64,000 nt of DNA from Iris pallida (taxonomy: Eukaryota > Streptophyta > Magnoliopsida > Asparagales > Iridaceae): NCBI GenBank assembly GCA_029216955.1, contig JANAVB010009598.1, forward strand, positions 26,447,560 to 26,511,559. The letters run 5' to 3'. Below the pieces are notes generated by a model. That model was not told the origin of the DNA. It did not search any database and worked only from the letters and a program-made list of their open reading frames with translations. The translations under genes were made by a program, and so were the position numbers. Position 1 is the stretch's first letter, and every line of letters starts with the position of its first letter. Shown one piece after another: positions 42,747-59,924 of the stretch.

Positions 42747-45700
42747 TGTAACCCTATTTCTCGAAATTTTGAAAGAATAGTATTTTTTTATGAATTTTCA
42801 TAGCTATTTATCTTTGGTTAATTTTTCCTAAATCTTTTGCTAATTAAAGGGGTCAATGTTTTTTTTAATTATTATTTAAGGTTGGCGGGGTTCTCTAGCC
42901 CAACTCAATTAATTTGAATAATACGGGACAGTTATTGGGCTTTTATAGCCGGCCTAAATTCTTTTGGATGTGCTAATTAATAGGAAACTGTAGTTTAGCT
43001 GAGCTTAAATTTTCATTTGTCTTCTTTTCAATTGAAGAAAAAATCATTTCCCGCCCTTTGTCTCCTCCTCAAGAAATGTAACCACCCAACCGCCTATTTA
43101 AGCCCCATAATTCTTTTCCTTTCCCATTCATTTCGATCAGAACTCCATTACTCCCTTCTTCCTCAATTCTTCCCAAACCCTAACCAAGGGTGGCGACAAC
43201 GATGGTAATGGATGCTACTCCAGCAATGATGACTTGCGGATCGACAACTGCAGAGCTTCGTCTTCCAATTTTGGCAACCGACCTTCTCTTCTGACGGTTG
43301 CAAGCGGTGATCTACTCCGGCGACCTATCGGACGGCGAGGCCACGGTGAGTTCGTCTCCATTCCCTTTGTTTTATTTTCGATCTGGATATTGGATGATCA
43401 TTGATTGAGCATTTCTGAGATAGATTCGAATCACTCGGTCGATTTGTATTGTCGAGCACCGGCGGCAGTATAAGATTTCTCCTGTCCAGATCTAGTGAGT
43501 AGATCTTCACTATGTTCTTTTTCCTTAATTAGAATTATGGATCCGGTCATCAAGCATTGATTGATGGATCTCTTGTGAACAATTGAACTATTAGAGAGGA
43601 TCGTCACTGGGAATTCTGGATCGGGTGATGTTGCTGAGTTGATCGAACTGCAGTAGGTATTTTTGATTTTGATCCTTCCTTTTTGCTGTGTTGTGGATTT
43701 TAAAGCGTTTGATCGGTCGATTTCTAAGAGTATTCTCCATATTTTGTTTCTTTCTCCATTTTTATAATCCAGTGAATACGAATGTCTCTGACATCTTGAT
43801 CGATTGATAACGCCCTGCAATTATTTGATTTTATGTCTCAACAGAGATTGTAATTGTTTTTTGTACACGTGAAGCTCGTGTCCGATTATGTGCGAGACTC
43901 TTCTTCGATAGAGATTCATCTTATGTATTTTCGATCCCTCTCAGTTCTTGTAGAGTCCCTAGTAGTGTTGGTTAATTTTAGGTTGTGTGCTCTGTGACCA
44001 GCAGCGGTTGCGGTCGTTTGAAGTCGTGTCCAATTCCTGAAGGCGTGTCCATTTCTTCGATCGTGATATAACTGTGTGAACATCTCAGGTACTATTTCAT
44101 TCCTCCTCGCTATAGTTGCACTGCAATTTTGAATTAATATAGTGTGGTCGAATTTAGGGTGCGTTTTGTGGTGTCCGGCCTTAGCTGTGTCCAAATTTTT
44201 GTGTTCATGTCCAGCCGATCATTACGTGTCTGTTCATGCATGTGCTGATAGGAAGTTGACCTGGAGGCTGGAGTAGGTTTCAAACTAAGACGTTGGAGGT
44301 GATCGGGTGTTTGCAGCTGTTAAGAACTTCCATGTAGCCGTTATTTTTGAATAGGTTTAATTCTTAGAGTTACTCTGTGTGTATATCTATTTTACTGGAT
44401 ATTTTGAAGAGGGGGGAATAATAGATTTGAATTGTGAATTATGTTGAATAAGTTCAAACCTGTTGTCCTGTATACTTAGATGAATGATGCAGGATGGGAT
44501 CTCTATTACCATGGATTAGTTGATGTTAACTGTGTAATGAAGAGAGGGTGATAGATTAGTTTGCAAGAGAGAAGTCTGTGAGAAACATTCACAGTACTTG
44601 GAATTATTATGATGTTATAAATTGAAGTTATAGTCCAAATTGGTATTGAAGTGATTCTACAGTAAAGAGCTAAGTTTCTATAAGAAGATTAGAGTGTATG
44701 TTAGTATAAACTCCTTTGAACTAAACTTGATCCCAATTGTTATAAATAGTTAGATAAGATATATTTTAGGTAGATCAATTTAACCCTTTCCATGACTAGT
44801 ACTTTAAATAAAATAGTTAATCTATAGATTAAATCCAAACCTTATTGAGTATTTAACTATCTTTATCTAGCATAGGTTAATTAGTAACTTAACCAACTTG
44901 TACCTATATTCAGGAGGACATCTAGTTCTATTTCCTACCCTTGATCACCCGGAGCAAGGCAAGTACATTCTATGGTTTATGTTCATCATTCATATCCTGT
45001 GCTTTTCCTATGACACGTCATGACACGATATCTTGTACTCCTGTACTTTTATGTTCTTGTACTTACTTGTGGTCGGGGAGGGGAAATACACTAGCTATGT
45101 GACCAAACCCAGAGATCAGAAATTCATGTTGATAGCTTAGGCCTCTCACCGTGCGTGCGAGCCCTAAGCTATACCATTATTCATGTACTTCTGTACTTAT
45201 TCCCGTGCTTACCCCAGTCGATCACATAGGCTAGTTGTATTTGAAATATTGTGCACATGTCATGTCTTGTACTTCAGGTTTATGGTTTACATTCTTGTAC
45301 TTTATTTGCTGTACTTTACATTCATGTACTTTCTTGTTCTTTTCTGTACTTTACATGCTCTCTTGTACATTTTTCATATCATGATGTTCTTGTTCATTAT
45401 CTAGAATTGTACTTTGCTCCGCTCCTAATTGGATATGTTGCAGGTGAGATGGAGGCGATGTGTGACACGTACTATGGCCGTGAGCCTGCTGACGTGCTAG
45501 AGCCAGCTGGAGCTGCATTAGACCTAGAGGCCGAGGCGACCTAGTTATCTTTCCTTTTCTAGCAGTTTACTTTCTTTGTATTAGAGACTTCAGACTTTAC
45601 CTTATTTTCTGGATGAATGTAATAATCATAAAATTGTACTTTAGATTCTTGGATCGTTTATTGAGATGCTGTGATATGCATATCTTCATATTGCCTTGTA

Positions 45701-45796
45701 GTTTCCTTAGATTGGTACATCTTACTTCGTCGTGTCTAATGACGAAGGCTGGGCGTGTCCGACTTGTGTCCGATTATTCGGAAGCGGGTCGTGACA
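42747..45796 (+). mobile_element. Solo LTR, 3.05 kb, inside the Tat element
   Basis: Starts TGTAACCCTATTTC and ends GGGTCGTGACA, flanked by TCCTC (42742-42746) and TCCTT (45797-45801), a target duplication with one change. The Tat reading frame continues on either side (SEDDK joins DDFEET), so the insertion is precise. A TATTTAAG at about 43094 and the leader TCCCAAACCCTAACC suggest plus orientation. Near its end lies a short acidic open frame (about 45448-45543, EMEAMCDTYYGREPADVLEP). No internal region remains, so it arose by LTR-LTR recombination. Confidence 0.7.
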
Positions 45797-45801
45797 TCCT
45801 T

Positions 45802-46613
45802 GTCATCTTCCGAGAACTTGGCAGACACCATATTAGAAGATACTGTCACTCGATAGACATGTCCGACACTAGTGTCAGAGTCCCATGATATGGAGTCAGA
45901 AGAATTAGACCGTTCTTAACTGTTAGACTCAGAGGCCTCTGGAGTTACAACCGGTGAAGTATAGCCCAACCCATGTTTTATCCTGCTGTAATATGGCAAT
46001 GATTTCCCTTTCGAAGTAGGGGTACGAATGGGAGTTCGTCTTCCTCTACCGCTATTAAGACCAGTTTTAAAATCATAGCCTATCTTTCGAATAATTTCTT
46101 TAGATTGTCGACTATAACGACATAGTTGTAGTCGTCCATTATCGTCTTTTTCATCCTCACTGTCGAGCATGGTTTCTTATTCTGTTCCTTTACTAAAAAG
46201 TATAGGAGTTTCCTTCTCTTTCTGGAAGGAATTAGGAAGAAGGAATCTTGCACCGGTTCAAGCGATACTTCACTTTGAAGAGGTTGAACTGTCCCTATTG
46301 TAAGTGGTTTAAAATTATCTAGCATATCCAAATAACATCGAGTATAGTAACAGACATCAGTACACTGCAAAGGAGATGCTACTTTATTGATCTGTACATC
46401 ATCATTTACAATATAACTTTTAGCCTTAGAGGGCTTAGTCAGATTGATAACAAGAGGAGGAGAAGCAGAACGAGGAGGAGGAGGTTTGTTACGACGAAGG
46501 TCAATAACAAGTGGCTCAGAAGAGGTGAGCTCCTTTTGTTCCGTCTTTCCAGCAGGAGGCTGATTTTTATGAGAGGGAAGATGAATGGTTAACGTCTGGG
46601 AAGAATGAGGCAA
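45802..46613 (-). pseudogene. Tat element protease-RT linker
   Basis: Two overlapping open stretches on the element strand carry the linker typical of Tat polyproteins: EEIIRKIGYDFKTG-like wording (KEIIRKIGYDFKTGLNSGRG) and KSLPYYSRIKHGLGYTSP. The more upstream part is proline- and lysine-rich (PPPPRSASPPLVINL). The frame changes once near 46100. Confidence 0.55.
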
Positions 46614-47117
46614 AAAGTACGTCCTTTAACTGGAATCACCAGGACGTCTTTTGAGGTATCCTTCTGATCTTCATCAGTGTCCATGGCCAGCACCACTTTC
46701 ATAAATTCTTTCTTATACATCCGAGAATTATTGCAGTACGCTTCGACGCCTCTGAAAGGGTTTAGATCTGCCACTTCCTTCTGTACTTCACCATTGACAT
46801 CCACGTACTTAAAGCATTGGTGGAGAGTGGATGGTACAATATTATGTTCATACAGGAATGGTCTTCCGAGCAGAGCATTGTAGGAGCCATGATTATCAAT
46901 CGAATAGAAGGTCACCTTTGTGCGAAGATTACCTATTTGAAGTTTCAGGCGAATCTTTTCCAAGGGTTCGCTTCTGTCGGAATTAAATCCCAAGATTGTC
47001 GTGATAGTTGTGGACAAGGATCTTCAGAGCATCCAATAGAGTCTTTGGCATGATACTGAGTGCAGACCCTGGGTCTATCAAGATGCGATCAACCTTCATA
47101 GCATCGACATATCTTAA
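46589..47117 (-). pseudogene. Tat element aspartic protease region
   Basis: The active-site segment RILIDPGSALSIMPKT at about 47040-47090 is the retroviral-type DxGS motif in its usual Tat wording. It is followed by SYNALLGRPFLYEHNIVPST with LHQCFKY, the conserved C-terminal protease part. It is cut at 47117 by the next element; gag is not in the window. Confidence 0.7.
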
Positions 47118-50169
<3,052 letters not shown>

Positions 50170-50750
50170 TGTTTTTGTGGTGGCCCATGCAGGTCAACGT
50201 TAATATTGTTGGGTTACATGACTGTACCCAACAAGCCTGCATATAGGAATAGGAATATCTCATCCAGAACTACTACTACCTCTTGACTTCCAATCTTTTC
50301 AAAACTTCCTTGATTATTTAATTTACCTCATATCTAATCTTTTCTAATATCAACTTATCTTCCTCGTGCCAATAGTATACATTTAAGAAGCGGACGCACT
50401 TCTGTCTTGGCCCTCACATCTGGGAAAAAGGCTACTCCGGAGGGACAGAATCCTCCTATGACTCCAGCAACACCATACCAGCCAGGACAGTCGCAGCCTA
50501 CTACGACACCGACGACGGAGTATCCAGAGATCGCAGCACCCCCATACAGCCAGGCTAGACAGACCACTACCATGCCAACGGAAGGGAATGTACCACTGCC
50601 TCCACCACCACCATTCCCTCAACAGTTTTCCTCATAGTCGGGACCTCAGATGCACCCACCACTGACTGATGGAAGCCCTACTTCCCAATTCATGTACGCC
50701 ATGGTGCAGGCTCAGTGGCAGCAGACTGAGCTGATGAGACAGACGATGAT
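50170..50750 (+). pseudogene. Leader and N-terminal gag of the chromovirus-like element
   Basis: After the LTR comes TGTTTTTG and then TGGTGGCCCATGCAGG, a possible but unusual primer-binding site. Gag coding is readable from about 50390 (LALTSGKKATPEGQNPP, then a proline/glutamine-rich stretch to PPPFPQQFSS). A TAG at 50635-50637 interrupts it, and it resumes with MYAMVQAQWQQTELMRQT. It ends at the ATGAT target site where the next element has inserted and resumes at 61362. Confidence 0.6.
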
Positions 50751-53700
50751 TGTAGCACCCAGTTTCCCAAATGAGGGTAATTTTAAAATTTCGTGTTTAT
50801 AATTATTTTAATAATGATATTTAATTCATGATATAATTTTTGGTGATTTTAAATTATTTTAAAATTATTTAAATCAATGACTTGTGGTTTTGACGTTTTG
50901 CTAGTGAAACCCTAGAGACTGTTTGACCTAGAGCCTAACCATGTGATTATGATATTTTAATGTCATTTTTGGCCTAAGAATATTTTTTGCATTTGACCTC
51001 TTTGAATTATTTTGATATTATTTTATTATTTATGATATTATTTTGGGGTTATTTGAGTCGGGTTCGAATTTCAACTCAATCCGACTTAAAACGGGGACCC
51101 AGGGGTAGTTTGACTCTAGTGGGACCCACACACCAGTTATACATGGCCCACATGATATTAATTTTAGTCCACATGATAGAAATATTTTAGTTAGAGGTTA
51201 GACTAATTATTATGGATAAGGTTAGTGTGATTAGAGACTTTAGAATGACTAATTTAGCCCCAACCAATTAGCCCTTTCCTAATACTCATAGAATAGGTTA
51301 GTGGGGGCATTTTGGACCTTACCATAATAGGACAAATAGCTCCATATGGCCAGCCACTTTGGGAGAGGATAGGCTCAAGTTCATTTTATTATTCTCATCC
51401 ACACTCTTTCTCTTGTTCTTCCCCAAATTCCTAGAGAGCAATCCCTAGCAATTTCTCCACCAAATTCTTCCATTTCATCACCAAATCTTCTTCTTTCCTT
51501 CTCCATTCTAGCCAAGGAGGAAGCTACCCAAGTTTGGGAGGATTCGGAGCTCGTTCGTGTCCTTTTGGAATCTCTACGTGTCGGTGTCGCTCCGGGAAGG
51601 CTTTTCTTCGATTCGATCTACCCGGAGGTATAAATCCCTTCTTCTTTTCATTTTCTCATGCATATAGGTCTATTTTGAACCCATAGGAATGACCCCCATG
51701 GTTGTATCTCCATTTGTGTCCATTTCATGTCCATTTGGAGGTCATAGGAGTGTCCTTTGTGTTGTGGTTGTGTCCATGTGGGAAAATCCCAAATTTGGGC
51801 ACACTGTGTTGTTGTTATGTATGAATGAATTATTACATGTTTAATCTCATATTTTTGTATTGGAGATGTGTTTCTATAGTGTCTTATATATATATATTAG
51901 TGTAGAGAGTGAGTTCTTGATATATTATGTTATATACTTGTGTTCTTTTGTCTCAAACTACCTAAATCCGTCATGATTTTTATCCACGTTTTTAATTTCA
52001 ACCCTAACTTAGAAATGTCATAACTTCTAGATCAAAGTTCGGTTTAATCTCCCTTTTTTTTAAAAGAAGAGTATTGAAGTTAGCTTTCCAAAAATATGTA
52101 TTAATAGGCCTAATTCTTTCTGTAACTTTCTGGAGAATTATTTGAGTGTCAACTGTACGAAAGACAAACGCGTTCTCGGTGTTTTCGCGATTCCGGGAGT
52201 TTTCGGAAACGAAAACGCGATCCGTTTGAAGTTTCGGAAAGCTAACACATAGATCGATAAATACTTTAATCCTAAATTTTAATTCATGCTGAGATGGTAC
52301 AGTATTGATTATTAGTAGGAGTTACTATTCGGCATATGCATCTTGTGCACCCTTGTGTGTAATATAATGTTCTATTTGATTTTAACCCATGTTAATGTAT
52401 ATGCATTATATAATTAAATAGAGAATGCAAGCATGAGTAAATGGTTAAATAAATGATGTATGAGGTATAAGTATCCTATCTAATGTAAGCATGTATAAGT
52501 ATGGCTTGTGATGAATATGTAGGTTCCATAGTATGTAATGTATGGTGCATATAGTGGTGCAAGAGAATAAATGAATGATGAATGAATGCAAGCATGAATG
52601 TAATGTAATAATAGATGTAATACATGATATGTTAGATGAATGAAATAATATATATATATATGATATATATCCTCTTTACATTAATATATATATATGGTTG
52701 AATGTAAGCATGTAGGAATGCAATTAATGTAATATATGTAAGCAATACATAAATGCATGAATGAAAGAATGATATACAATGCATGCATAAAATTATATAA
52801 TGAATACTAGATATAAATGCAAGATATATATGTAATGATAGATATGAATGCATAATGTATAAATATTGCAAATGCAATATCAGATTTCATATGTAGACAT
52901 AGAACCAATGCATAGCTGATATTTAGATTGAATGTTAGTTCATGTTAGGTTGTTCGAACACTGAACTGTCCATGTAAGCATATATACCTTCCTTTTTCTA
53001 TTGCCAAGCCAATTTTAGTTTTCAATATAGTGGAATGTCTATGAATGTAATATTAACCTTCAACCCCTTAATTCGAAATGTTAGTTAATTTCAGTATTAG
53101 ACAATGCATGAGCTGTATGCATATGGGATGTTGGCTTAATGGCAGATTTCAGATAACATGGTTCATTTTATGTGGTTAGTTACACCAGTTTATGGGATAG
53201 CTCACTTTAGTTTATATATAAATGTGGAACTAAACTGAGAATGAACTTCACCCTCTGCACAAGGACACCCCACTCTATATCAACCACCATGCCATATAAC
53301 CCTTCTCTAAATGATTGCTATAATATATATAGATTTATGTAAAGTATAGATGCATGTTAGTTATAACTTAAATAGTCTCTACTCTAATGTATATAGATGT
53401 ATACTTGTAGCCATGCATGTTAAGTATAATACATGTGTAATGTAGATGGGTTAGCTTTGTGCCATGTGTAGTGTAAACTCATAACTAGTGTTGATTTCTC
53501 TTTTCATGTACACCTCCATGTTCACACACACACATAGCTTTACATGTTAGTTCCTTTCTCTTATATATATATATATATAATATAGAAAAAAAAATATATA
53601 TATATATATATAATATAGAATATGCATGATAGTGATGTATCTTGATGTGTGACTTGTGTTGGCTTGTATAGCCTTGTGATTGGTGTGTGACTGCTAGCCT

Positions 53701-55051
53701 AGGCTTGGTTAGGCCTAGTGAGACTTATTAGACTTGTATGGGCTAGGACTTGACCTAGTTGACTAGTGTGGTTGACTAGAGTTGACCAAGTGTTGACTTT
53801 AGTCTAGTTTGACCTAGACAGCATGCAGATGCATTATAGATTACTATTATCATCCCCTGTATACATCTTGACTTGTGTTGCTCTAACTAGGAGTCAGGTA
53901 CCTCATCTCGGACAGTACATTTACTTCAGACATTCAGATACGAGGCGAGTACATTCTCTGACCGTTTCATACTTGTCTGGATTTACATTCTTGCTCTAGA
54001 TTACTGTACTTGATGCTGACACGATCATTATCACGAATTAGTACTATGTGGATCTTCTTCTGAGATGTTATCTTCTTGTATTCACTAGATACATATTGTG
54101 ATGTGTGTTTCACTTATATATTGTATTTATTGAATATCCTTATCATTGTACACTCATTGTGCATATTGTACTCTCATTATCACATTGAGCCATTATACAA
54201 GCCATTGTACAAGCCATTGTATAAGCCATTGTACAAGCCATTGTATAAGGTAACGTAACTGAATTGGATCCTTGTGTATTGATTGGGGAAGGAGAGTAAA
54301 ATTGGTTATGTGATCAATTCTATTGTATAAGAAATTGTATATGTCCATTGTACACCCACGTACAAAGGAGTCCCATTTTATTGTATAACCTAACCCGTTT
54401 ACATAACCATATTGTGCTCTAAATCACATGTTGCTTACAGTTCTTACTTATCATATATAGATATTTCCCATTATCAAATCTCTGCTGTTTTCATATACAT
54501 TCTTCTTTCAGCATTTCATGTACCTTACTCCATTGCATGCTTTATATTTCCTAACATGATATGAACTGCGTGAGATGTTTTGTGCTCGCTCCCGTCCTGA
54601 CTGGACCTGTTGAAAATTTTACAGAGGATGATGAGGAACCCTGCACCCTTACTTGGAGTTTGCCTAGTTGACACTCGCGACCTGGACCCCTGGGGAGGTT
54701 CAGGCAGCTGCTCAGGATGATACCTTATATAGTATAGATAGCTTAGACTGTCCTTTATTTTCATGTTTAGCTGTTGTCTTATTTTCAGAGTTATATATTT
54801 TAGAGATGTTGAGACTTTGTTATTTCTTTCTGCTGTACCTCAGTTGAGAATTTCTTATCTATTTTCCATCATGCTACATTCTACCTTAGATTGTGATTGG
54901 GTTGTACCTCTGTGTTGACCTCCTTATGGAGAGTATTCATATTATGTTAGTTATAGTTCATGACCTAGAACAGCGTTCTACCGCCGACACTGCGGCGTAG
55001 GCTGGGCGTTGTTACGCTCTCGTACCCTCACAGTGGGTGCAGGTCGTGACA
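50751..55051 (+). mobile_element. 5' LTR of the non-autonomous element
   Basis: 4301 bp. It contains AT-rich stretches rich in GAATGAATG/ATGCATG words (52560-52880), TA runs (53560-53612) and five 12-bp repeats near 54189-54248. The end GGTCGTGACA is followed by CGTTTTTAG and a possible primer-binding site TGGTAGCCCATGCAGG. Confidence 0.9.
54189..54248. repeat. Five 12-bp repeats GCCATTRTAYAA in the 5' LTR
   Basis: Tandem copies of GCCATTATACAA / GCCATTGTATAA. The same block is in the 3' LTR at 60493-60553. It yields a spurious Pro-Leu-Tyr-Lys frame. Confidence 0.9.
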
Positions 55052-57014
55052 CGTTTTTAGTGGTAGCCCATGCAGGTCGAGTTTATGTAGTGGTATTCGA
55101 ACTAGAGTATCACTACAGCCTGCAGTAGGATTAGGATATTTTTGGAGGTACTCAATCACATTAGGAAAAAGTCTTAATCCGATTTCTTTTGTCTAAAATT
55201 GTTGCTTATTGACTTCCCTTGAATATAAACTGTTCTCCTTCAATTTTTTCTTCATTCTCAGAAATTGCTTCTTGTTTTGATCTGTCTTCATGATGGTTAT
55301 GAAGACACGATCTCATCGCTTCGGTTCGGGGGATACTATCGAGAGGCTGGCCACCTCTCGTCCTGTTCATCTGAGACCGCAACTTCTGTTGTGCCGACTC
55401 AGGTTGGCGTTTCTGCTATATTGGAGGTGCACCTCCGTCTGTACAGAGACTTTTCCCTTCATTTTCGGTTTCTCTCAGCAGCAGCGATTCATGCAGCATT
55501 AGCATCAGAGATTTGTGCAGTATCAGCATCAGGCTGGAGAAAACCAGCAGGGCGAGCTATCGTCAGGACAGTCGAGGATGCACAGACCGTTGGAGATCTT
55601 GCTGCAAGTTCTGTTCTTCTCAATTTTATTCCCGCAATTGTCTTTTATAATTACCTTGAAATCCGATTCCATCTGTTCCTTGTTGATTGATTAATTTTGT
55701 CATGTTACTCTTTTGTTGTGTTTGTTTTTTTTTCTTCTGAGAAAATCATATGGGCTAGGTCGCCTAAATCATGGAATCTATAATCCTCGATAGTCATGTT
55801 AGTTGGCATAGTGAGGACATGTAGTCAGATTTTGGATATATTCTCGGGTATAGAAATTTAAGGTTATCGCCGTCGCATGCGGCAGTGCGAAAATTTTAAA
55901 TACCATGAACCTAGAGGTATGTACCTTAGTCAAGGACTCTGTGATTATCGTAGCCTTGCTCACTAGCATGATGAAGACTCTGGACAACATGATTTTGGAC
56001 AGACGCATATGATTAACAGATTGTATCTTGAGAAGGTTTAAACATTATACCCTTTTGATTGTTATAAATGACTTAGGAGTAGGGATATTTAGTTTTGTAG
56101 AGCTTATTCATAGATAGTTCCTTCATAGTATAATGGTATGATAACTTGTAGAGTGTCTGTACCCTAGAGGTGATAGTTAGTATTGGTGTTAGAATAGTAA
56201 CCCATTGCAGATAATTCTCCTGTTATCTATAATACCAACCAGTTACATATAGGATAGTAGACAGCCCTACAACCTTGATGATTGTTGTTCCCTTACCTTC
56301 CCAATTAGGATACCCTAGATTGTTTGTGTGTTGATACCATAGTACTGTTTTGACCTAGAATGATTAGTGTACCTAGGTGAGACTTCCAACTGCTACGGTA
56401 TGCCCTGACCTTGTATACTATTCCTTCAAATTGCATGATTTAGATAAAAAAAATTTAGACCTTGATTGTTGGGAAATATGGACGTCACTCCATTAGTATC
56501 AGTTGTAGATATATATGGGTTAGTCCTTGATGTGGGGATGTGTGTCTATAAACATGTAGCTTAGGAGATTTAGGAGAGATTATAGTATCAGCCTTGATAG
56601 GATGTACTAGTCTTTTGGTGAGTATAAATGTGTTATGAGAGATAGGGGCCTATATGTCTTAGTAATGCATCGTTCCTATGGTAGTAGAATGTATTAATAG
56701 ATGGTTAATATGAAGATAATAGTTTGAGCATACCTATAGCCTATGATCAGTTCCATTTCATCCTTAGTTAAGACCACTTTAAAATAGGTCCAGTCCCTTG
56801 GATATAGGTTCCAGTCCATATTCTATTGAAGTTCCATTACCGCCGTACAGCAGAGCAGTATTGGAGATATTCCTAGATTGACACTTTTTAGATGTCCGTT
56901 TATTATTCCAGTGTTAGGAAGTGTTACCTTAGATATTGGGTAGGTTAGAGGCTCTAGAAGGAGTACTATCGATCTTAAATTTCGAGGACGAAATCTTTCT
57001 AAGGTGGGTAGAGT
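55052..57014 (+). pseudogene. Internal region of the non-autonomous element with gag remnant
   Basis: Starting near 55290 the sequence reads like a gag N-terminus in broken frames (MKTRSHRFGSGD; later FSQQQRFMQH and, in the same style, Gln/His-rich QAGENQQGELSSGQ). Nothing resembling zinc knuckle, protease, RT or integrase follows to 57014. The last bases AAATTTCGAGGACGAAATCT and AAGGTGGGTAGAGT are the usual end of Tekay/Del-type chromovirus internals (pol tail plus polypurine tract). Confidence 0.6.
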
Positions 57015-59852
57015 TGTAGCACCCAGTTTCCCAAATGAGGGTAATTTTGAAATTTCGTGTTTATAATTATTTTAATAATGATATTTAATTCATGATATAA
57101 TTTTTGGTGATTTTAAATTATTTTAAAATTATTTAAATCAATGACTTGTGGTTTTGACGTTTTGCTAGTGAAACCCTAGAGACTGTTTGACCTAGAGCCT
57201 AACCATGTGATTATGATATTTTAATGTCATTTTTGGCCTAAGAATATTTTTTGCATTTGACATCTTTGAATTATTTTGATATTATTTTATTATTTATGAT
57301 ATTGTTTTGGGGTTATTGGAGTCGGGTTCGAATTTCAACTCAATCCGACTTGAAACGGGGACCCGGGGGTACTTTGACTCTAGTGGGACCCACACACTAG
57401 TTATACATGGCCTACATGATATTAATTTTAGTCCACATGATAGAAATATTTTAGTTAGAGGTTAGACTAATTATTATGGATAAGGTTAGTGTGATTAGAG
57501 ACTTTAGAATGACTAATTTAGCCCCAACCAATTAGCCCTTTCCTAATACTCATAGAATAGGTTAGTGGGGGCATTTTGGACCTTACCATAATAGGACAAA
57601 TAGCTCCATATGGCCAGCCACTTTGGGAGAGGATAGGCTCAAGTTCATTTCATTATTCTCATCCACACTCTTTCTCTTGTTCTTTCCAAAATTCCTAGAG
57701 AGCAATCCCTAGCAATTTCTCCACCAAATCCTTCCATTTCACCACCAAATCTTCTTCTTTCCTTCTCCATTCTAGCCAAGGAGGAAGCTACCCAAGTTTG
57801 GGAGGATTCGTAGCTCGTTCGTGTCCTTTTGGAATCTCTACGTGTCGGTGTCGCTCCGGGAAGACTTTTCTTCGATTCGATCTACCGGGAGGTATAAATC
57901 CCTTCTCCTTTTCATTTTCTCATGCATATAGGTCTATTTTGAACCCATAGGAATAACCCCCATGGTTGTATCTCCATTTGTGTCCATTTCGTGTCCATTT
58001 GGAGGTCATAGGAGTGTCCTTTGTGTTGTGGTTGTGTCCATGTGGGAAAATCCCAAATTTGGGCACACTGTGCTGTTGTTATGTATGAATGAGTTATTAC
58101 ATGTTTAATCTCATATTTTTGTATTGGAGATGTGTTCTATAGTGTCTCATATATATATATATTAGTGTAGAGAGTGAGTTCTTGATATATTATGTTATAT
58201 ACTTGTGTTCTTTTGTCTGAAACTACCTAAATCCGTCATGATTTTTATCCACGTTTTTAATTTCAGCCCTAACTTAGAAATGTCATAACTTCTAGATCAA
58301 AGTTCGGTTTAATCGCCCATTTTTTTTAAAAGAAGTGTATTGAAGTTAGCTTTCCAAAAACATGTATTAGTAGGGCTAATTCTTTCTGTAACTTTCTGGA
58401 GAAATATTTGAGTGTCAGCTGTACGAAAGACAAACGCGTTCTCGGTGTTTTTGCGATTTCGGGAGTTTCCGGAAACGAAAACGCGATCCGTTTGAAGTTT
58501 CGGAAAGCTAACACATAGATCTATAACATACTTTAATCCTAAATTTTAATTCATGCTGAGATGGTACAGTATTAATTATTAGTAGGAGTTACTATTTGGC
58601 ATATGCATCTTGTGCACCCTTGTGTGTAATATAATGTTCTATTTAATTTTAACCCATGTTAATGTATATGCATTATGTAATTAAATAGAGAATGCAAGCA
58701 TGAGTAAATGGTTAAATAAATGATGTATGAGGTGTAAGTATCCTATCTAATGTAAGCATGTATAAGTATGGCTTGTGATGAATATGTAGGTTCCATAGTA
58801 TGTAATGTATGGTGCATATAGTGGTGCAAGAGAATAAATGAATGATGAATGAATGCAAGCATGAATGTAATGTAATAATAGATGTAATGCATGATATGTT
58901 AGATGAATGAAATGATATATATATATGATATATATCCTCTTTACATTAATGTATATATATGGTTGAATGCGAGCATGTAGGAATGCAATTAATGTAATGT
59001 ATGTAAGCAATACATAAATGCATGAATGAAAGAATGATATACAATGCATGCATAAAATTATATAATGAATGCTAGATATAAATGCAAGGTATATATGTAA
59101 TGATAGATATGAATGCATAATGTATAAATATTGTAAATGCAATATCAGATTTCATATGTAGACATAGAACCAATGCATAGCTGATATTTAGATTGAATGT
59201 TAGTTCATGTTAGGTTGTTCGAACACTGAACTGTCCATGTAAGCATATATACCTTCCTTTTTCTATTGCCAAGCCAATTTTAGTTTTCAATATAGTGGAA
59301 TGTCTATGAATGTAATGTTAACCTTCAACCCCTTAATTCAAAATGTTAGTTAATTTCAGTATTAGACAATACATGAGCTGTATGCATATGGGATGTTGGC
59401 TTAATGGCAGATTTCAGATAACATGGTTCATTTTATGTGGTTAGTTACACCAGTTTATGGGATAGCTCACTTTAGTTTATATGTAAATGTGGAACTAAAC
59501 TGAGTATGAACTTCACCCTCTGCACAAGGACACCCCACTCTATATCAACCACCATGCCATGTAACCCTTCTCTAAATGATTGCTATAATATATATAGATT
59601 TATGTAAAGTATAGATGCATGTTAGTTATAACTTAAATAGTCTCTACTCTAATGTATATAGATGTATACTTGTAGCCATGCATGTTAAGTATAATACATG
59701 TGTAATATAGATGGGTTAGCTTTGTGCCATGTGTAGTGTAAACTTATAACTAGTGTTGATTTCTCTTTTCATGTACACCTCCATGTTCACACACACACAT
59801 AGCTTTACATGTTAGTTCCTTTCTCTTGTATATATATATATATATAATATAG

Positions 59853-59924
<72 letters not shown>

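Larger units (their letters stand above)
35007..47117 (-). mobile_element. Ty3/gypsy element of the Tat lineage (3' LTR to protease), right side cut off
   Basis: Reading leftward: protease, linker, RT, RNase H, a second (archaeal-type) RNase H, integrase, then a long non-pol region with genes on the other strand, then the 3' LTR. The second RNase H domain and the extra antisense region are typical of the Tat/Ogre/Retand group. Pol has several stops and frameshifts. It is interrupted by a solo LTR at 42747-45796. It is cut at 47117 by the chromovirus-like element starting at 47118; gag and the 5' LTR must lie beyond the window. Confidence 0.8.

Noticed and set aside
54076..54258. Frame with repeated Pro-Leu-Tyr-Lys in the LTR (also at 60381-60563)
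   Set aside because: A product of the 12-bp repeat GCCATTRTAYAA, present in both LTRs; no sign of a real peptide gene.
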